A stretch of 64,000 nucleotides of DNA, from assembly GCF_950295315.1 (NCBI RefSeq), contig NC_080179.1, forward strand, positions 75,674,336 to 75,738,335. Direction: 5' to 3'. Source of the stretch: Erinaceus europaeus. Its lineage: Eukaryota; Chordata; Mammalia; Eulipotyphla; Erinaceidae. Shown in pieces: positions 31,513 through 42,984 of the stretch (its first letter is position 1; the number at the start of each line of letters is the position of its first letter). Made by a program: the position numbers and the translations under genes. The notes under the pieces were generated by a model. That model saw only the letters and a list, made by a program, of their open reading frames with translations. It was not told the origin of the DNA and made no database searches.

Positions 31513-31784
31513 ATTTTTTAATATTAATTTATTTTCCCTTTTGTTGCCCTTGTTTTTTATTGTTATTGTAGTTATTATTGTTGTTGATGTTGTCATTGTT
31601 AGATAAGACAGAGTGAAAGAGAGAGAGGAAGGGAGACAGAGAGGGGGAGAGAAAGACAGACACCTGCAGACCTGCTTCACCGCCTGTGAAGCGACTCCCC
31701 TGCAGGTGGGGAGCCGGGGGCTCAAACTGGGATCCTTGCACTTTGTACCACGTGCGCTTAACTCACTGCGCCACCGCCCGACTC
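31513..31784 (-). mobile_element. S1 SINE
   Basis: Complete antisense S1; head ends 'caccgcccgactcc', followed by a poly-T run. Confidence 0.93.
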
Positions 31785-31799
31785 CTTTTTTTTTTTTTT

Positions 31800-32590
31800 T
31801 TTTGTAGAGTTCTCTTGTCTGCTTTCCATCATGGCTGTACTTATCTGTATTCTCCTAAAAAGTTGTCAAACCCCCCCCCTTTCATATTAGAGAGGTCCAA
31901 TATTTGTTGTCTCTTCTTTTCTGGCTACTAGCTATCCCCATTCTCACAGGTGTCAGCATGAGGCCTTGATGTGAATTTCCCTGATAAGGATGATGACACC
32001 ATCCAGGTGCCTATCTGCCACCTGTGTATCCTCTTCAGAGAGCCTCTATGCAGGTTTGCTGCCCGCTTATTTATCTTAGTAGAATTTTTTTTTTGCCTTT
32101 TTTATTTTTGTTAAAATTTTATTAGTGATTTAATAGTGAGTTATAAGTTTATAAAATAATAGGGGTACAGCCCCATACCACACAGATGATCAAAATTCTG
32201 TGGGCCATCCTCTCCAGAATCACCATACCACCATAACTCTCACAAAGAATTGTAAGTGACAATTTGACTACTGTTGTTGTTTGTTTCTTTGTTTTTTCAA
32301 GCCTATGTGTTTCAATTCTCTATATTCCACATATGAGTGAAGCTATCTTGTAGTTGTCTTTCATCTCATTACTTACTTCACTGAGAAGAATCACCTCCAT
32401 GTCCAACTTCTGCCCATTTTAAATCATGCTGTTTGGTTTCTTTGTTGTTGAATTGTGAGTTCTGTACATACTTTGATATTAACCCCTGTCAGATGTATGA
32501 TATACAATATCTTCCCCATTCAGTAAAACATGTTTTCATTTATACAGAATGTTTCTTATACTCTGCAGAAGACAACTAATTTTATACATT
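31800..32590 (-). mobile_element. Old L1 pieces, one nested in another
   Basis: 31800-32075 and 32410-32590 are parts of one diverged antisense L1 ('ctcacaggtgtcagcatgag', 'cttccccattcagtaaaac'). 32085-32405 is a different antisense L1 3' end inserted in it ('gttataagtttataaaataa'). Confidence 0.65.
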
Positions 32591-32606
32591 TAAAAAGTCA
32601 TATTAT

Positions 32607-32892
32607 GAAAGTCAGGTGTTAGTGCAGCGGGTTAAGCACACACATGGTGCAAAGCGCAAGGACCGGCCTAAAATCCCGTTTCGAGGCCCAGCTCCCCACC
32701 TGCAGGGGGGTCGCTTCACAGGTGGTGAAGCAGGTCTGCAGGCGTCTGTCTTTCTCTCCCCCTTTCTGCCTTCCCCTCCTGTCTCCATTTCTCTCTGTCC
32801 TATCCAACAACGACAACATCAATAATAACAATAACTACAACAATAAAACAACAAGGGCAACAAAAGGGAATAAATAAATAAATAAAAATTTT
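32607..32892 (+). mobile_element. S1 SINE with TSD
   Basis: Full S1 flanked by exact 'aaagtcatattat' (32594-32606, 32893-32905). Confidence 0.95.
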
Positions 32893-32905
32893 AAAGTCAT
32901 ATTAT

Positions 32906-33745
32906 ATCTTCTATTTGTTTGTACACTATTTATTATCGTTTTTAAATAGATAAAGTTTTGGATCACAGTGACTCGGGATTTCATTTTACTCTTGATATTA
33001 TGGAAAATTTTACCTTTCCAACGTCAAATATGAAATGAAATTTTTCTCTTGAACTGACCTTGAGATTTCTCAGATGACTCCATGTATCTCAAAGGACTTT
33101 TCCTCTCATCTAAAAAGATAGATGCCAAAAAGCAATTGCAGTTATTTGACCAGTTAGTTGCATGAAAAGACCTTGTCAGATAAACGTTTATTCTTGCCCA
33201 AGTTATGTCTGGATGGATAAAGTGTTATTATCTGGAGATTTTCAGAAAGTGTTTAACATCTGTCTGCCCCCACTGCCCACGATATGTTCTAGTATAATGT
33301 TCTTAGTCATCATTCTAGTTATGATTTTGAACATTGGACGTCACAGAAATAACTTGATTCCCTTGTTGACTGTCTCATTTCATGATGAATTCTCATCTGA
33401 TTTGCAGCATGGCCGCTCTAAGTCTTTCATCATTAATAGATAAAAACCATGTTCACCCTGACTCTTCTCTGAAAGCATTTTCAATTAGCTATAGGCCAGA
33501 GCATTTCACTGTTAACAAAAAAGGAATGATTCAGAGACCCAGGGGAAGAACTATGACAGGCTTCTAGGATGTAGGTTTTTTATGCCATTGCTTGAACAAC
33601 TTTGAGACCATAACTCTAGATGAGAAGTTGATAGACTCAAAGAAGTGTTAACCCAAGAGTAAGCAGAACAATAATTTATTTATTGAAATCGCATGAACTC
33701 ACGTATAATGATTACAGCTTTGACTAGGAGACTGCTTCTGGATTT
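32906..33745. other. Unique sequence, first part of a repeat-poor island
   Basis: No SINE or LINE recognised over 840 bp. The AT-rich, complex stretch at about 33090-33250 ('agataaacgtttattcttgc') resembles conserved non-coding DNA. Frames of 61-93 codons are unrecognised. Confidence 0.5.
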
Positions 33746-33755
33746 AAGAAATCTT

Positions 33756-34052
33756 GGGGGGCAGCACAGCGGGATAAGCACACATGGTGCAAAGCACAAG
33801 GACCGGCGTCAAGATCCCGGTTCGAGCCCCCGGCTCCCCACCTGCAGGGGCGTCGCTTCCCAGGCGGTGAAGCAGGTCTGCAGGTGTCTGTCTTTCTCTC
33901 CCCCTCTCTGTCTTCCCCTCCTCTCTCCATTTCTCTCTGTCCTATCCAACAACTATGACATCAATAACAACAACAATAATAACAACAACAATAAAACAAC
34001 AAGGGCAACAAAAAGGAATAAGTAAATAACATTTTTTTCAAATTAAAAAAAA
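33756..34052 (+). mobile_element. S1 SINE with TSD
   Basis: Full S1 with a slightly eroded head; 'aagaaatctt' at 33746-33755 and 34053-34062. Confidence 0.94.
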
Positions 34053-34062
34053 AAGAAATCTT

Positions 34063-34503
34063 AAGTTGTAGCTCACAAGAAAATTGTGGATTACACTTTT
34101 GTCAACAAAATGGAAACACTGACCTTATTTCACTATTTGATTCTGCCCCAGTTCAGAAATGCCTCTTGAATGTTCTCATTTTCAGAGCACTATAATTGTT
34201 TGTATAAGGTCAATAAGGATCTGTCTTACCCTATGCATGACATAATTGAAAAGATTAATTAGAAAAACAGGGATTGGCCTAAAATGCCTTCTTTGAAATG
34301 CTGTGCATAGAATCATATGTGACCAGATGGCTACAGGGAGATGAGGCAGACTCTATCACAGTCAAAGCTTAGACCCAGGCTGAGAAGTAAGAATGGTCAT
34401 TTCCTGGCAGGTGTAGGAACCTTCAATTATCCGAGGGTACTACGAGTGAAGTCTGGAGGCAAGTTCATAGTTTAGTTCACCAGTCTTAAAGTCCTGTTTG
34501 AGA
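34063..34503. other. Unique sequence, candidate conserved element
   Basis: 34190-34320 is AT-rich and complex, with 'gacataattgaaaagattaa' and TTAATTAG homeodomain-type sites. No repeat recognised. Confidence 0.45.
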
Positions 34504-34504
34504 T

Positions 34505-34712
34505 TTTTTTTAAATGTTTATTTATTTTGGATAGAGATAGAAAGAAATGGAAATGGGAGGGGGAGCAAAGAGGGAGGGAAGGGGAGAGAGAAAAAGAGAG
34601 ACAGACAGACAGACAGACAGCACTGCTTCACCACTCATGAAACTTCCCTCCTGCAGGTGGTGACTGGGTTGCCTGAACATGCGTGATCTACCAGGTGTGC
34701 TACCACCCAGTC
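34505..34712 (-). mobile_element. S2 SINE
   Basis: Antisense S2; its purine body contains a (GACA)6 run at about 34599-34621. Head ends 'gctaccacccagtc'. Confidence 0.88.
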
Positions 34713-35130
34713 TAATTTGAGTTTTCTTATGAAAAGTTCCAGTAAAACACACTTTAAAAGTCTGTGTTGTAAATTCGTTTTGATGTAGATAATAGACAAA
34801 AATCAAAAGAGAGCAGATTTATTTTGTAAATGAGAATCATCTTCCTTTGATTAACTTTTGTCACAAAGGAATGTGTGCAGGGAGCAATTTCATGTTTTGC
34901 TACCAAACTACAGCACACCCCTCTGGGCTGTCAGATTCTGGTCCTGTTCACTGTGAAATTTTTTTTTTATGAGCTTATAACTTGGACAGGCTCTAACCAG
35001 TTTGCATATTTTTTCTTAATTCTTATCAAAATTATCAGTTCTTCTGTTTTCCCCCCATATCTGGTTACAACTCTTCAAATTATTGTTTCTAATCTTTTTG
35101 CTTCTTTCCCAACTTGTGATCACTAACATG
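34713..35130. other. Unique sequence
   Basis: AT-rich, non-repetitive; short T runs at 34962-34970. No coding signal recognised. Confidence 0.45.
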
Positions 35131-35270
35131 CTGGCTGGGAGGTGGCACAGGGGTTAGAGTGTTAGACTTACAAGCCTCAAGTCCCTGGCACTACATGTGT
35201 CAGAGAGATGCTTTGGTTCTCTCTCCCTCCTCTCTCTATCAATAATAAATAAATAAATATTGTTTTAAGT
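35131..35270 (+). mobile_element. S3 SINE
   Basis: 'gctgggaggtggcacagggg', 'gtcagagagatgctttgg', then (AAAT)n; the only SINE between 34.8 and 37.5 kb. Confidence 0.85.
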
Positions 35271-37582
35271 TAGCTAAAACCCAACTACCCAGGTACTTGT
35301 TGAAATTGTGGTTTGCTCTGCAATCTGAAGGTGACTGACAGGACACTCTCAGGCCTGGAGGTGCTACCGTGCAGGCTACTCAAGGAGTTGGCTGAGAGTT
35401 CCATTTCACCACTGCTTTGCTCTGTGGAGCAGCCATGGCTGTGACACTGATGTCTGTGCCTTCACCGAAGTCATTCACACTGCAGACCAGGAAGTCTGTC
35501 ACACTGCCAAAGCCTTCCTCATGACACCATCCGAAGATGCATTATCTAAATATCTTAGTTAGGCTCCAATATCTAAATCTCTTAGTTGTGTGCTACTCAG
35601 GACTCAGAAGCTGGATTCTGCTCATCCTTGGTTTTCTCTTGGTTTTTATTGATATTCACCTCATTAAATGCCTGATAGTCTGTGATAGCCAGTAAAAATG
35701 TCCTCTAATATCATGTTCCAACACATGAATGAAGTTTCAGTGTGAGGAGTCGATGAACAAAATGAGGTGACTGAAGATTATTGTTGTTCAAAGGAAGGGA
35801 GGATGTCTCCTCTTCCCTCAAACGAGTTGAAGACCTGATAAGGAATCTCAGATCTGGGATTGAGCCTTCTCTAAATGTTGACCTGTACATCCAGTTTCTA
35901 CAGGACGCATGTTAAGCCAGCTCAATGTAATAGGAGTTCACCCCACTACCCATCAGTTCCCTCACTCCTCAACTTGGATAGGTAGTCCTTCATCTGCCTT
36001 CAGCAAGAATCCTGTATAATTCAATTTAGAAGATTCTCTTCTCTTAGTGTTTTTCCAACAAGTGACCCCCCTCACTCTGAAAATTGGCCATGAATCTTCA
36101 CTTTGCTTATAGTACTGAGTGTTGAGCCCAAATCTTGATCCTACTGCATTAGTGTTGGTTCCCACTGATGTACTCTACTCAAATCTTCTTTACCATTTCA
36201 GTGAGTAGCAGAATAATTTTTTTCTTCAGCAGGGACATGAGGAAAGAGAAGAATGGAGAGTAGCTCTGAGGTATCAGGGGGAGCTATTCAAGCACATCAA
36301 ATGCAAAAGTGACATGAGGACTGGCACCTCCCTGTTGAGAGTCAAGCATCCTCCCTCCCATCCAGGTTTGTTGTCCCTCAGACCTCGACTATCCCTTCTC
36401 TTATTTTCTTGGCTGCTCTTAACGCATTTCATGGTAATCACTAATTCATCACAGGGAAGTGAATAAGAACCATTTAATACGATTATCTTCTCCATTAAAG
36501 CTGTCATCATAATTAGAGCTGCAGCGAACTGTTTGCCAAAAATCATAACTTCTGCCAAGAAAAACTTGGGTGTCATTTCAGAAAAATTCTTAGGTGGGGG
36601 GAGGAGATTGGGGCCATCTGTGTTGGGATCCAAAACAGAATAAGAAGTAAAGTTCTTTTCCTCACTGGCTGCCAAGCTCGGGGTTGTGTGTGGGGGGGCA
36701 TCCCACTGGACTTTGCCAGAGATGAGATGGGCTAGCTTTTAAGGTAGTCTGAGGAGCACACCCTCCTGGAGAATGACAGCCCTGGAAAAGATGCCCTGGG
36801 AAAAGGGGACAAGCAGCAGCCAGTCAAAGCTGGGCCTGTGTGCAGAAAGCTTCTGAAAAGATGTTCCAGCATCCCGCGTCACCCCTGCTGTTTCCAGGGC
36901 AACCACCTGGGCCAAGACGGAAGCAGAAGGAGAAGAGAGGCTGGGAGCGGACCACCTACTGCAGTTCTCAATTTAGCCCCACGGCAATAACCGCCTCATC
37001 AACTCTTGCTGGGAATCACTGGGGTGACATTTTGCCCTGATGGAAGTGTGTCACAGACAGCTGCTCCCACAGCCATCCTCACCACCAACACCCCTCCCCC
37101 CAAACAGGTGCTTTTTAAATGGAAGCAGATGGGGGTGGGGTGTTTCCTGCACCACCAAAACGACTTTGTTGTGTTTTTTTTTAAGATGCCATGCTGTCTC
37201 TTATAGATAAAGCTCATTATGTTAATTTCCTCCTGCCTGGCATTTAGTTATTTTTAGGAGATGTCTTTTGCCTCTCAGGTAAATGTTGAAAATGGAAAGA
37301 AAAATATTAGCCCAGGTGGGAGGGTGCTCAGAACTGAGAAGCAGACACCTGCTAGCTGTGCTAAAGCTTTGCAAGCCATCTTGTTCAGGATGGTGGAAGA
37401 AGCCTTGTGCTGGCATCATGAGGTCTGGGTGCCCTTCATGGCTCTGCAGCTTTGACACTGTGACCTTGGAGCGATTAATGCCTGCTCCCCATGTCTTTGC
37501 ATCTTCATCTAAGAAACAAGAAATGCTCAACAAGACACAGCGGAGATCAAGTCACTGTACAGCAGGCCTTAAACTTAACACA
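35271..37582. other. Longest repeat-free stretch (2.3 kb)
   Basis: No SINE, L1 or RepB recognised. 36460-36570 looks like a conserved non-coding element ('catcataattagagctgcag', 'tgccaaaaatcataacttct'), as does 37195-37300 ('ctcattatgttaatttcctc'). A 133-codon minus-strand frame at 36274-36675 and an ATG-less open frame of about 75 codons near 35335-35565 have no family I recognise. Part of an inverted repeat lies at 36246-36309. Confidence 0.5.
36246..36309. repeat. Left arm of a 64-bp dispersed inverted repeat
   Basis: Reverse complement matches 37973-38036 at 61 of 64 positions without gaps (core 'catttgatgtgcttgaatag'). Not part of any family named here. Confidence 0.85.
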
Positions 37583-37865
37583 GGGGAGTCGGGCTGTAGC
37601 GCAGCGGGTTAAGCGCAGGTGGCGCAAAGCACAAGGACCGTCATAAGGATCCCGGTTCGAACCCCGGCTCCCCACCTGCAGGGGAGTCGCTTCACAGGCG
37701 GTGAAGCAGGTCTGCAGGTGTCTGTCTTTCTCTCCTCCTCTCTGTCTTCCCCTCCTCTCTCCATTTCTCTCTGACTTTTCCAACAACGACAACAACAATA
37801 ACAACAACAACAATAAAACAACAAGGGCAACAAAAAGGAATAAATAAATAAAATAAATATTTTTT
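37583..37865 (+). mobile_element. S1 SINE
   Basis: Full, near-consensus S1 with an AAATAAATAAAATAAATA tail; TSD not clear. Confidence 0.93.
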
Positions 37866-37972
37866 TTAAAAAAAGTAATGAACAAAGTCATCTTATGGAC
37901 ATTAAAACAGTCAGCAGCACTGCAGCATGTGAACCTCTGCTCTCTCTGCTCTCTTACTACCCCAGGCTGTTG

Positions 37973-38036
37973 CTTTTGCATTTGATGTGCTTGAATAGCT
38001 CCCCTGGATGCCTCAGAGCTACTCTCCATTCTTCTC
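37973..38036. repeat. Right arm of the 64-bp inverted repeat
   Basis: Partner of 36246-36309, about 1.66 kb apart; the arms carry three substitutions clustered in the middle. Confidence 0.85.
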
Positions 38037-38084
38037 CACCATGGGAGCTTGTCATCTCTCTCTCTGTCTCTCTCTCTCTCTCAT

Positions 38085-38432
38085 GAGTGGTTAAATATTG
38101 ATTTACAAACATATAAGATGACAGAGGTATAGTTCTGCACAGTTCCCACCACCATAGTTCTGTGTCCCCAGTCCCTCCATTGGTAACGGCATTAGTTCTC
38201 TCAAGATAATAGATATGGGTTGATTATTATTTCTAGAACTAATATATATTTGCTCATTCTTTTTTTCTATGGTCTTGCATTCTCCCCCTTTCTAAGTCAC
38301 ACCTACACCAATTACTACTTCTTAATGTCCTTACTTTTTACTTCTTCTCCAGGTCCTGATAGAATCTGGGTTCAGAGCCCTCTGATCACTTCCCTCGTGA
38401 CATTTCTCCTCACCTGTGAGTATGGACTTAAA
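38085..38432 (-). mobile_element. RepB, old version
   Basis: Antisense: 'aaatattgatttacaaacat', 'tgcacagttcccaccaccat', 'gttcagagccctctgatcac'. A young RepB has inserted at its distal end. Confidence 0.75.
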
Positions 38433-39420
38433 TTTTTTTTTAAGAAATAAATCATTTTTAATTGATTTAATAAAGATCAAGAAGACAACAGGGTAATAGG
38501 GGGTACAATTCCACACAATTCCCACCAGAGTTCCATATCCCATCCCCTCCATTAAAATCTTTCATGTTCTTTATCCCTCTGGGAGCATGGACCCAAGGTC
38601 ATTATGAGGTGCAGAAGGTGGAAGGTCTACCTTCTTTGTCTGCTTCTATCTTGCCCCAGTGAGGCAGGGCTCTGGAGAGGTGGGGTTCCAGGCCACATTG
38701 GTAAGGTCATCTGTCCAGTAAGTCAGGTTGCGTCATGGTAGCATCTGCAACATGGTGGCTAAAAAAGCATTAAGATATAAGGCAAAATGAACTGGTTAAT
38801 AATCAGAGATCTAAAGGTAAGCCTATAGCCAATGAGATTTGGGGTCTCCATTTTGGGAAAAGCTAGTAGGTCTATTTTAGATATATTCCAGGGGGCCCAT
38901 GACTCCAGGTGGGCCAAAGGCGCTGTCTGGGGAAATGGTGTCAGAGCTGGAAATAGGACCAGAAAGGTGGATCAGGGCAGAAAGTAGCTCCAAATCATGG
39001 GAGAAGTAGCAAACGCTAGAAGAAGAAGAATGGGAGAAGTGTATAAATATTGTTAAATGCAACCCCCATCAATTTGATCTAGGCCTATATTCAGCCCAGG
39101 AGCCTGTGTAATACCCACATCACTGCAGGTCTGAGCTTGCATTCCGTAGTCATAGCTGGGAACATTCTAGGCTGCACTCATTGCAGGACCTGTCTTCCTC
39201 AGGCGGCAGAGTATGCCAAGCCAACCTCTTTTCGGAGAATGGGGCAGTCCCTACCAACACTGACCCATATTGAGGGTATGGTTCTGCAGAGGCCCACAAG
39301 AGTTTCATGACCAACATCTGCTCTCCTATGAATAACAATGTTATTTTGCTAAACAGAATGTTACTAACGCCAGGCACAATGTCCATGTCCCAGTTACAGG
39401 CACTCTTTGAATTTAATAAC
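38433..39420 (-). mobile_element. RepB, long antisense copy
   Basis: Nearly 1 kb, from a T-rich tail through 'ggtacaattccacacaattc' to a distal part parallel to 19300-19500 in reverse. Hosts the 23-bp Vingi insertion at 39008. The far end beyond 39310 is diverged. Confidence 0.8.
39008..39030 (+). mobile_element. 23-bp Vingi 3'-terminal insertion with TSD
   Basis: 'agcaaacgctagaagaagaa' plus gaa. 22 of the 23 bp equal the Vingi 3' end at 12816-12837 (reverse complement): last codons, TAG stop, GAA repeat. Exact 10-bp duplication 'tgggagaagt' at 38998-39007 and 39031-39040. Other RepB copies lack this insertion and one of the two 10-mers. This is an extreme 5'-truncated retrotransposition. 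Confidence 0.85.
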
Positions 39421-39482
39421 CAGATAAAATCCAATATGGCTCCTTTCTACCCTCAGGAAATGATTTACTTAAAAATTATTCA

Positions 39483-39763
39483 GTCGGACGGTAGCGCAGT
39501 GGGTTAAGCGCATGTGACGCAAAGAGCAAAGACCGGCATAAGGATCTGGGTTCGAGCCCCCAGCTCCCCACCTGCAGGGGAGTCACCTCACAGGCGGTGA
39601 AGCAGGTCTGCAGGTGTCTGTCTTTCTCTCCCCCTCTCTGTCTTCCCCTCCTCTCTCCATTTCTCTCTGTCCTATCCAACAACAACGACATCAACAACAA
39701 TAATAGTAACTACAATAACAATAAAAATGAGGGCAACAAAAAGGAAATAAATAAATATTTTTA
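39483..39763 (+). mobile_element. S1 SINE with TSD
   Basis: Full S1 flanked by exact 'aaaaattattca' (39471-39482, 39764-39775). Confidence 0.95.
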
Positions 39764-40023
39764 AAAAATTATTCAAGCTAAAGTGATTTTTAACGATGTC
39801 GGAAATGAACCTTAGTAGTATACAAAAAGTCTTCCAAAGTATAATAATTCTTTGCAGAAAAAAAATCTGTGTTAGAACTACATTTCCATGACTTTTTCAT
39901 TATAGTTGGGCCTTATCTTTTTTTTTTTAAAGAAAAATAAAATGTCAGCCTGTCTTCAACCTTCAAACAGACAATTCATATTTTATGACTTGTACAAGGT
40001 AGTTCAAAAAACTAATTTAGGGG

Positions 40024-40315
40024 TGTCGGTGGTAGCGCAGCGGGTTAAGCGCAGGTGGCACAAAGCACAAGGACCGGCCTAAGGATCCCAGTTTGAGCCC
40101 CCGGCTCCCCACCTGCAGGGGAGTCGCTTCCCAGGCGGTGAAGCAGGTCTGCAGGTGTCTGTCTTTCTCTCCCCCTCTCTGTCTACCCCTCCTCTCTCCA
40201 TTTCTCTCTGTCCTATCAACAACGACATCAAGAACAACAACAATAATAACTACAACAATAAAAAACAAACAAGGGCAACAAAAGGGAAAATAAGTAAATA
40301 TAAAAAATTAAAAAG
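40024..40315 (+). mobile_element. S1 SINE with TSD
   Basis: Full S1; exact 16-bp 'aaaactaatttagggg' at 40008-40023 and 40316-40331. Confidence 0.96.
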
Positions 40316-40331
40316 AAAACTAATTTAGGGG

Positions 40332-40954
40332 ATTGGCAGATCTACTTTGCAATCCTGGCTTGCTGAAAAGTACGTGTATTTATTTATGCATAAGCATGTG
40401 GAATAAAAAATAAAGCTAATGTGTGAAAGCATGATCAAATTCAGGTCTTTTCTTATCTAGCTATATAGATAAATCAGTTAATGTCGGTACATCTTACTAT
40501 TTCTGCAACAAACTATGAAATAAAAAGTAAAAGAAATGAAAATGTAATTTATCTTTCCTCGTAACCATGAAGATGTGAAATGCACAGCTTGGGCATGAGA
40601 GTGCAAGGTCTATTCTCCTGGAAACTGCTAAGCATGTGCAAGTATGAGAGAAAATGGCGTCTCAGAAATGGCATGTAATTGGGAGCCTGAACTGCTATCA
40701 GTCTAGGGTGTTACGATTCTGAAAGCTTAACTTTAGGTTAGCAATCAAGTCTAAAGAACTTTGCTCTGAGATCATTTAGGTTGGCCATTTACATTTTTTA
40801 AAATATTTTTTAACTAGAGGGGCAAACTCCAATAATGCTTGATTTTCATATGAGTTTGGGTTATTTTTGGACTCTATTCTGTTTCGTTGCCTGATTTTGT
40901 TCCATTACCACGTTATCTTAATTGCTGTTGCTCTGTGGTATGCTTGAGAGCACC
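40332..40954. other. Unassigned, unique-looking sequence
   Basis: AT-rich, non-repetitive by eye; no coding frame of note. Confidence 0.45.
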
Positions 40955-41065
40955 AGAGAAAGACTAGATCACTGCTTAGTGACAGATTGTGCTGGAGATC
41001 AAACCTTAGCCCTTAGGCATGAACGTTCTGAATTTTTCATGCTGAGTCATCTGTGGGAGTTCAAG
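40955..41065 (-). mobile_element. S4 SINE, diverged
   Basis: 'gatcactgcttagtgacag', 'gctggagatcaaacctta', 'cttaggcatgaacgttctg' follow the antisense S4 order. 41066-41289 is unassigned. Confidence 0.5.
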
Positions 41066-41289
41066 GATTTAAAAATTATATCTAATAACAAATTGTACTT
41101 TTGTTGTTATTGTATCACAACTGTAGAAATTTGAGGACAAGCTTTTTTTCTTTCATTTTGCAGAAATTGAAATTGTTTATATCGATGCATTTATAAATGC
41201 ATCTCATCTCCAAAGGACCAGCTTATGCAGTGTCATTTTCCACACATCTAACAAGCTACCAGAATGTGAAAGATTTAGAGAAAAATATA

Positions 41290-41455
41290 CAGATTGTGCA
41301 TTCAGATTATAATGCACAAGGCCCTGGGCTCAAGCCCCCAGCCCCCATTTGCAGGGGGCAAGCAGTGAAGCAGGTCTGCAGGTGCCTCTCTGTCTCTCCC
41401 CACTCCTATCTCCCTCTTCTCTCTAAATTTCTCTCTGTCCTAGCAAATAAAATAA
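41290..41455 (+). mobile_element. S2 SINE, head eroded
   Basis: 'aatgcacaaggccctgggct', 'gtgaagcaggtctgcagg', CT-rich body and 'agcaaataaaataata' tail. Confidence 0.75.
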
Positions 41456-41477
41456 TATATATGATAATATTATATAT

Positions 41478-41761
41478 ATTTTTTGCCTCCAGGGTTATTG
41501 CTGGGGCTATTTTTCCCATTTTGTTGCCCTTGTTGTTGTGCTTGTTGTAGTTGTTATTGTTGTCATAGCCGTTGTTGTTGTTGTTGTTGGATAGGACAGA
41601 GAGAAATGGAGAGAGGAGGGGAAGACAGAGAGGGGGAGAGACAAGATAGACACCTGCTTCACCTCTTGTGAAGCGACTCCCCTGCAGGTGGGGAGCTCGA
41701 ACCGGGAGTCTTGTGCTTTGCGCCATGTGTGCTTAACCCGCTGCGCTACCGCCCGACTCCC
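41478..41761 (-). mobile_element. S1L SINE, partial module
   Basis: Antisense; the module is cut short ('gcctccagggttattgctgg' then directly 'ttttcccattttgttgccct'). Head complete to 'gctaccgcccgactccc'. Confidence 0.9.
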
Positions 41762-41984
41762 GATAATAAACCTTATATATATGTGAAAGACTGTGCATCC
41801 AGACCCGTCAGATTAATCCACTCACCCACTGCTTCAACACAACTCAGTGAAGAAGCTGGGGCTGTGTGGATTTTATAGATGGCAAGAACTTGGTTAAGTT
41901 TCTGAAAGGTCAGCAAAAAAATCTAGAGAAACTCCGAAGGAGAATACAGACTGAGTTTGTGAGTAACTTTTTGCTTTATCCTGA

Positions 41985-42640
41985 GTTGCACTTCCTCAAA
42001 ATTCACACGCTAAAGTTGTAACCCCAAATATGTCAGAATAAAGTTTATTTGGAACTGCATCTTTGAGAAGGTAGTCAGACTAAGATGGAGTCATTGTGGT
42101 GAAATGTGATCCACTGTGATTGTTGGTTTATAAAAAGAAGAGACTGGGGGGGTCGGGCGGTGGCGCAGCGGGTTAATCGCAGGTGGCGCAAAGCGCAGGG
42201 ACCGGCGTCAGGATCCCGGTTCGAGCCCCGGCTCCCCACCTACAGGGGAGTCGCTTCCCAGGCGGTGAAGCAGGTCTGCAGGTGTCTGTCTTTCTCTCCC
42301 CCTCTCTGTCTGCCCCTCCTCTCTCCATTTCTCTCTGTCCTAACCAACAATGACGACATCAATAATAAGTACAGCAACAATAAAAAAAAACAACAAGGGC
42401 AATAAAAGGGAAATAAATAAATAAATAAATACTAAAAAATAAATATTAAAAAATTTAAAAAAGAAGAGACTAGGACATAGATACACACAGAAGAAGAGAC
42501 ATATAAATATATCAGGAGAAGATGGCCACCTGCAAACCAAGTAGAGATGCCTCAGAAGGTGACTTCAAAATTGTGAGAACAAAGAAATGGAATAATGCCA
42601 CCTGCTCACAGACTGCAAGAATAAATGTTGGTAAAATAAC
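41985..42640. mobile_element. Ancient interspersed repeat, interrupted
   Basis: 41985-42132 and 42472-42640 follow the order of an old mammalian repeat ('aaatatgtcagaataaagtt', 'agatggagtcattgtgg', 'agaagatggccacctgcaaa', 'caaaattgtgagaac'), possibly MaLR-like; family not determined. Split by an S1. Confidence 0.45.
42146..42458 (+). mobile_element. S1 SINE with TSD
   Basis: Near-consensus S1 with a long AAATA tail; exact 'aaaagaagagact' at 42133-42145 and 42459-42471. Confidence 0.96.
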
Positions 42641-42650
42641 CATCTATCAG

Positions 42651-42984
42651 GGGTCGGGCGGTAGCGCAGCGGGTTAAGCGCACGTGGCACAAAGCACAAG
42701 GAGCAGGGTAAGGATCCCGGTTCCAGCCCCCGGCTCCCCACCTGCAGGGGAGTCGCTTCCCAGGCGGTGAAGCAGGTCTGCAGGTGTCTGTCTGTCTCTC
42801 CCCCTCTCTGTCTTCCCCTCCTCTCTCCATTTCTCTCTGTCCTATCCAACAATGACGACATCAATAACAACAACAATAATAACCACAAGGCTAAAACAAC
42901 AAGGGAAAAAATAGCCGCCAGGAACAGTAGATTCGTGGTGTGGGTATGGAGCCCCTGGAGGCAAAAAAAAAAAAAAAAAAAAAA
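42651..42984 (+). mobile_element. S1L SINE
   Basis: Head and body near consensus, 3' module (42912-42962) with changes, poly-A of about 22. Confidence 0.94.

Noticed and set aside
35335..35565. ATG-less open frame of about 75 codons with several Cys and His
   Set aside because: Composition looks somewhat coding, but I recognise no family and see no convincing splice sites; too weak to call an exon.
36274..36675. 133-codon minus-strand open frame
   Set aside because: No recognisable domain, its end lies in a dispersed inverted repeat, and it overlaps a stretch that looks more like a regulatory element than an exon.
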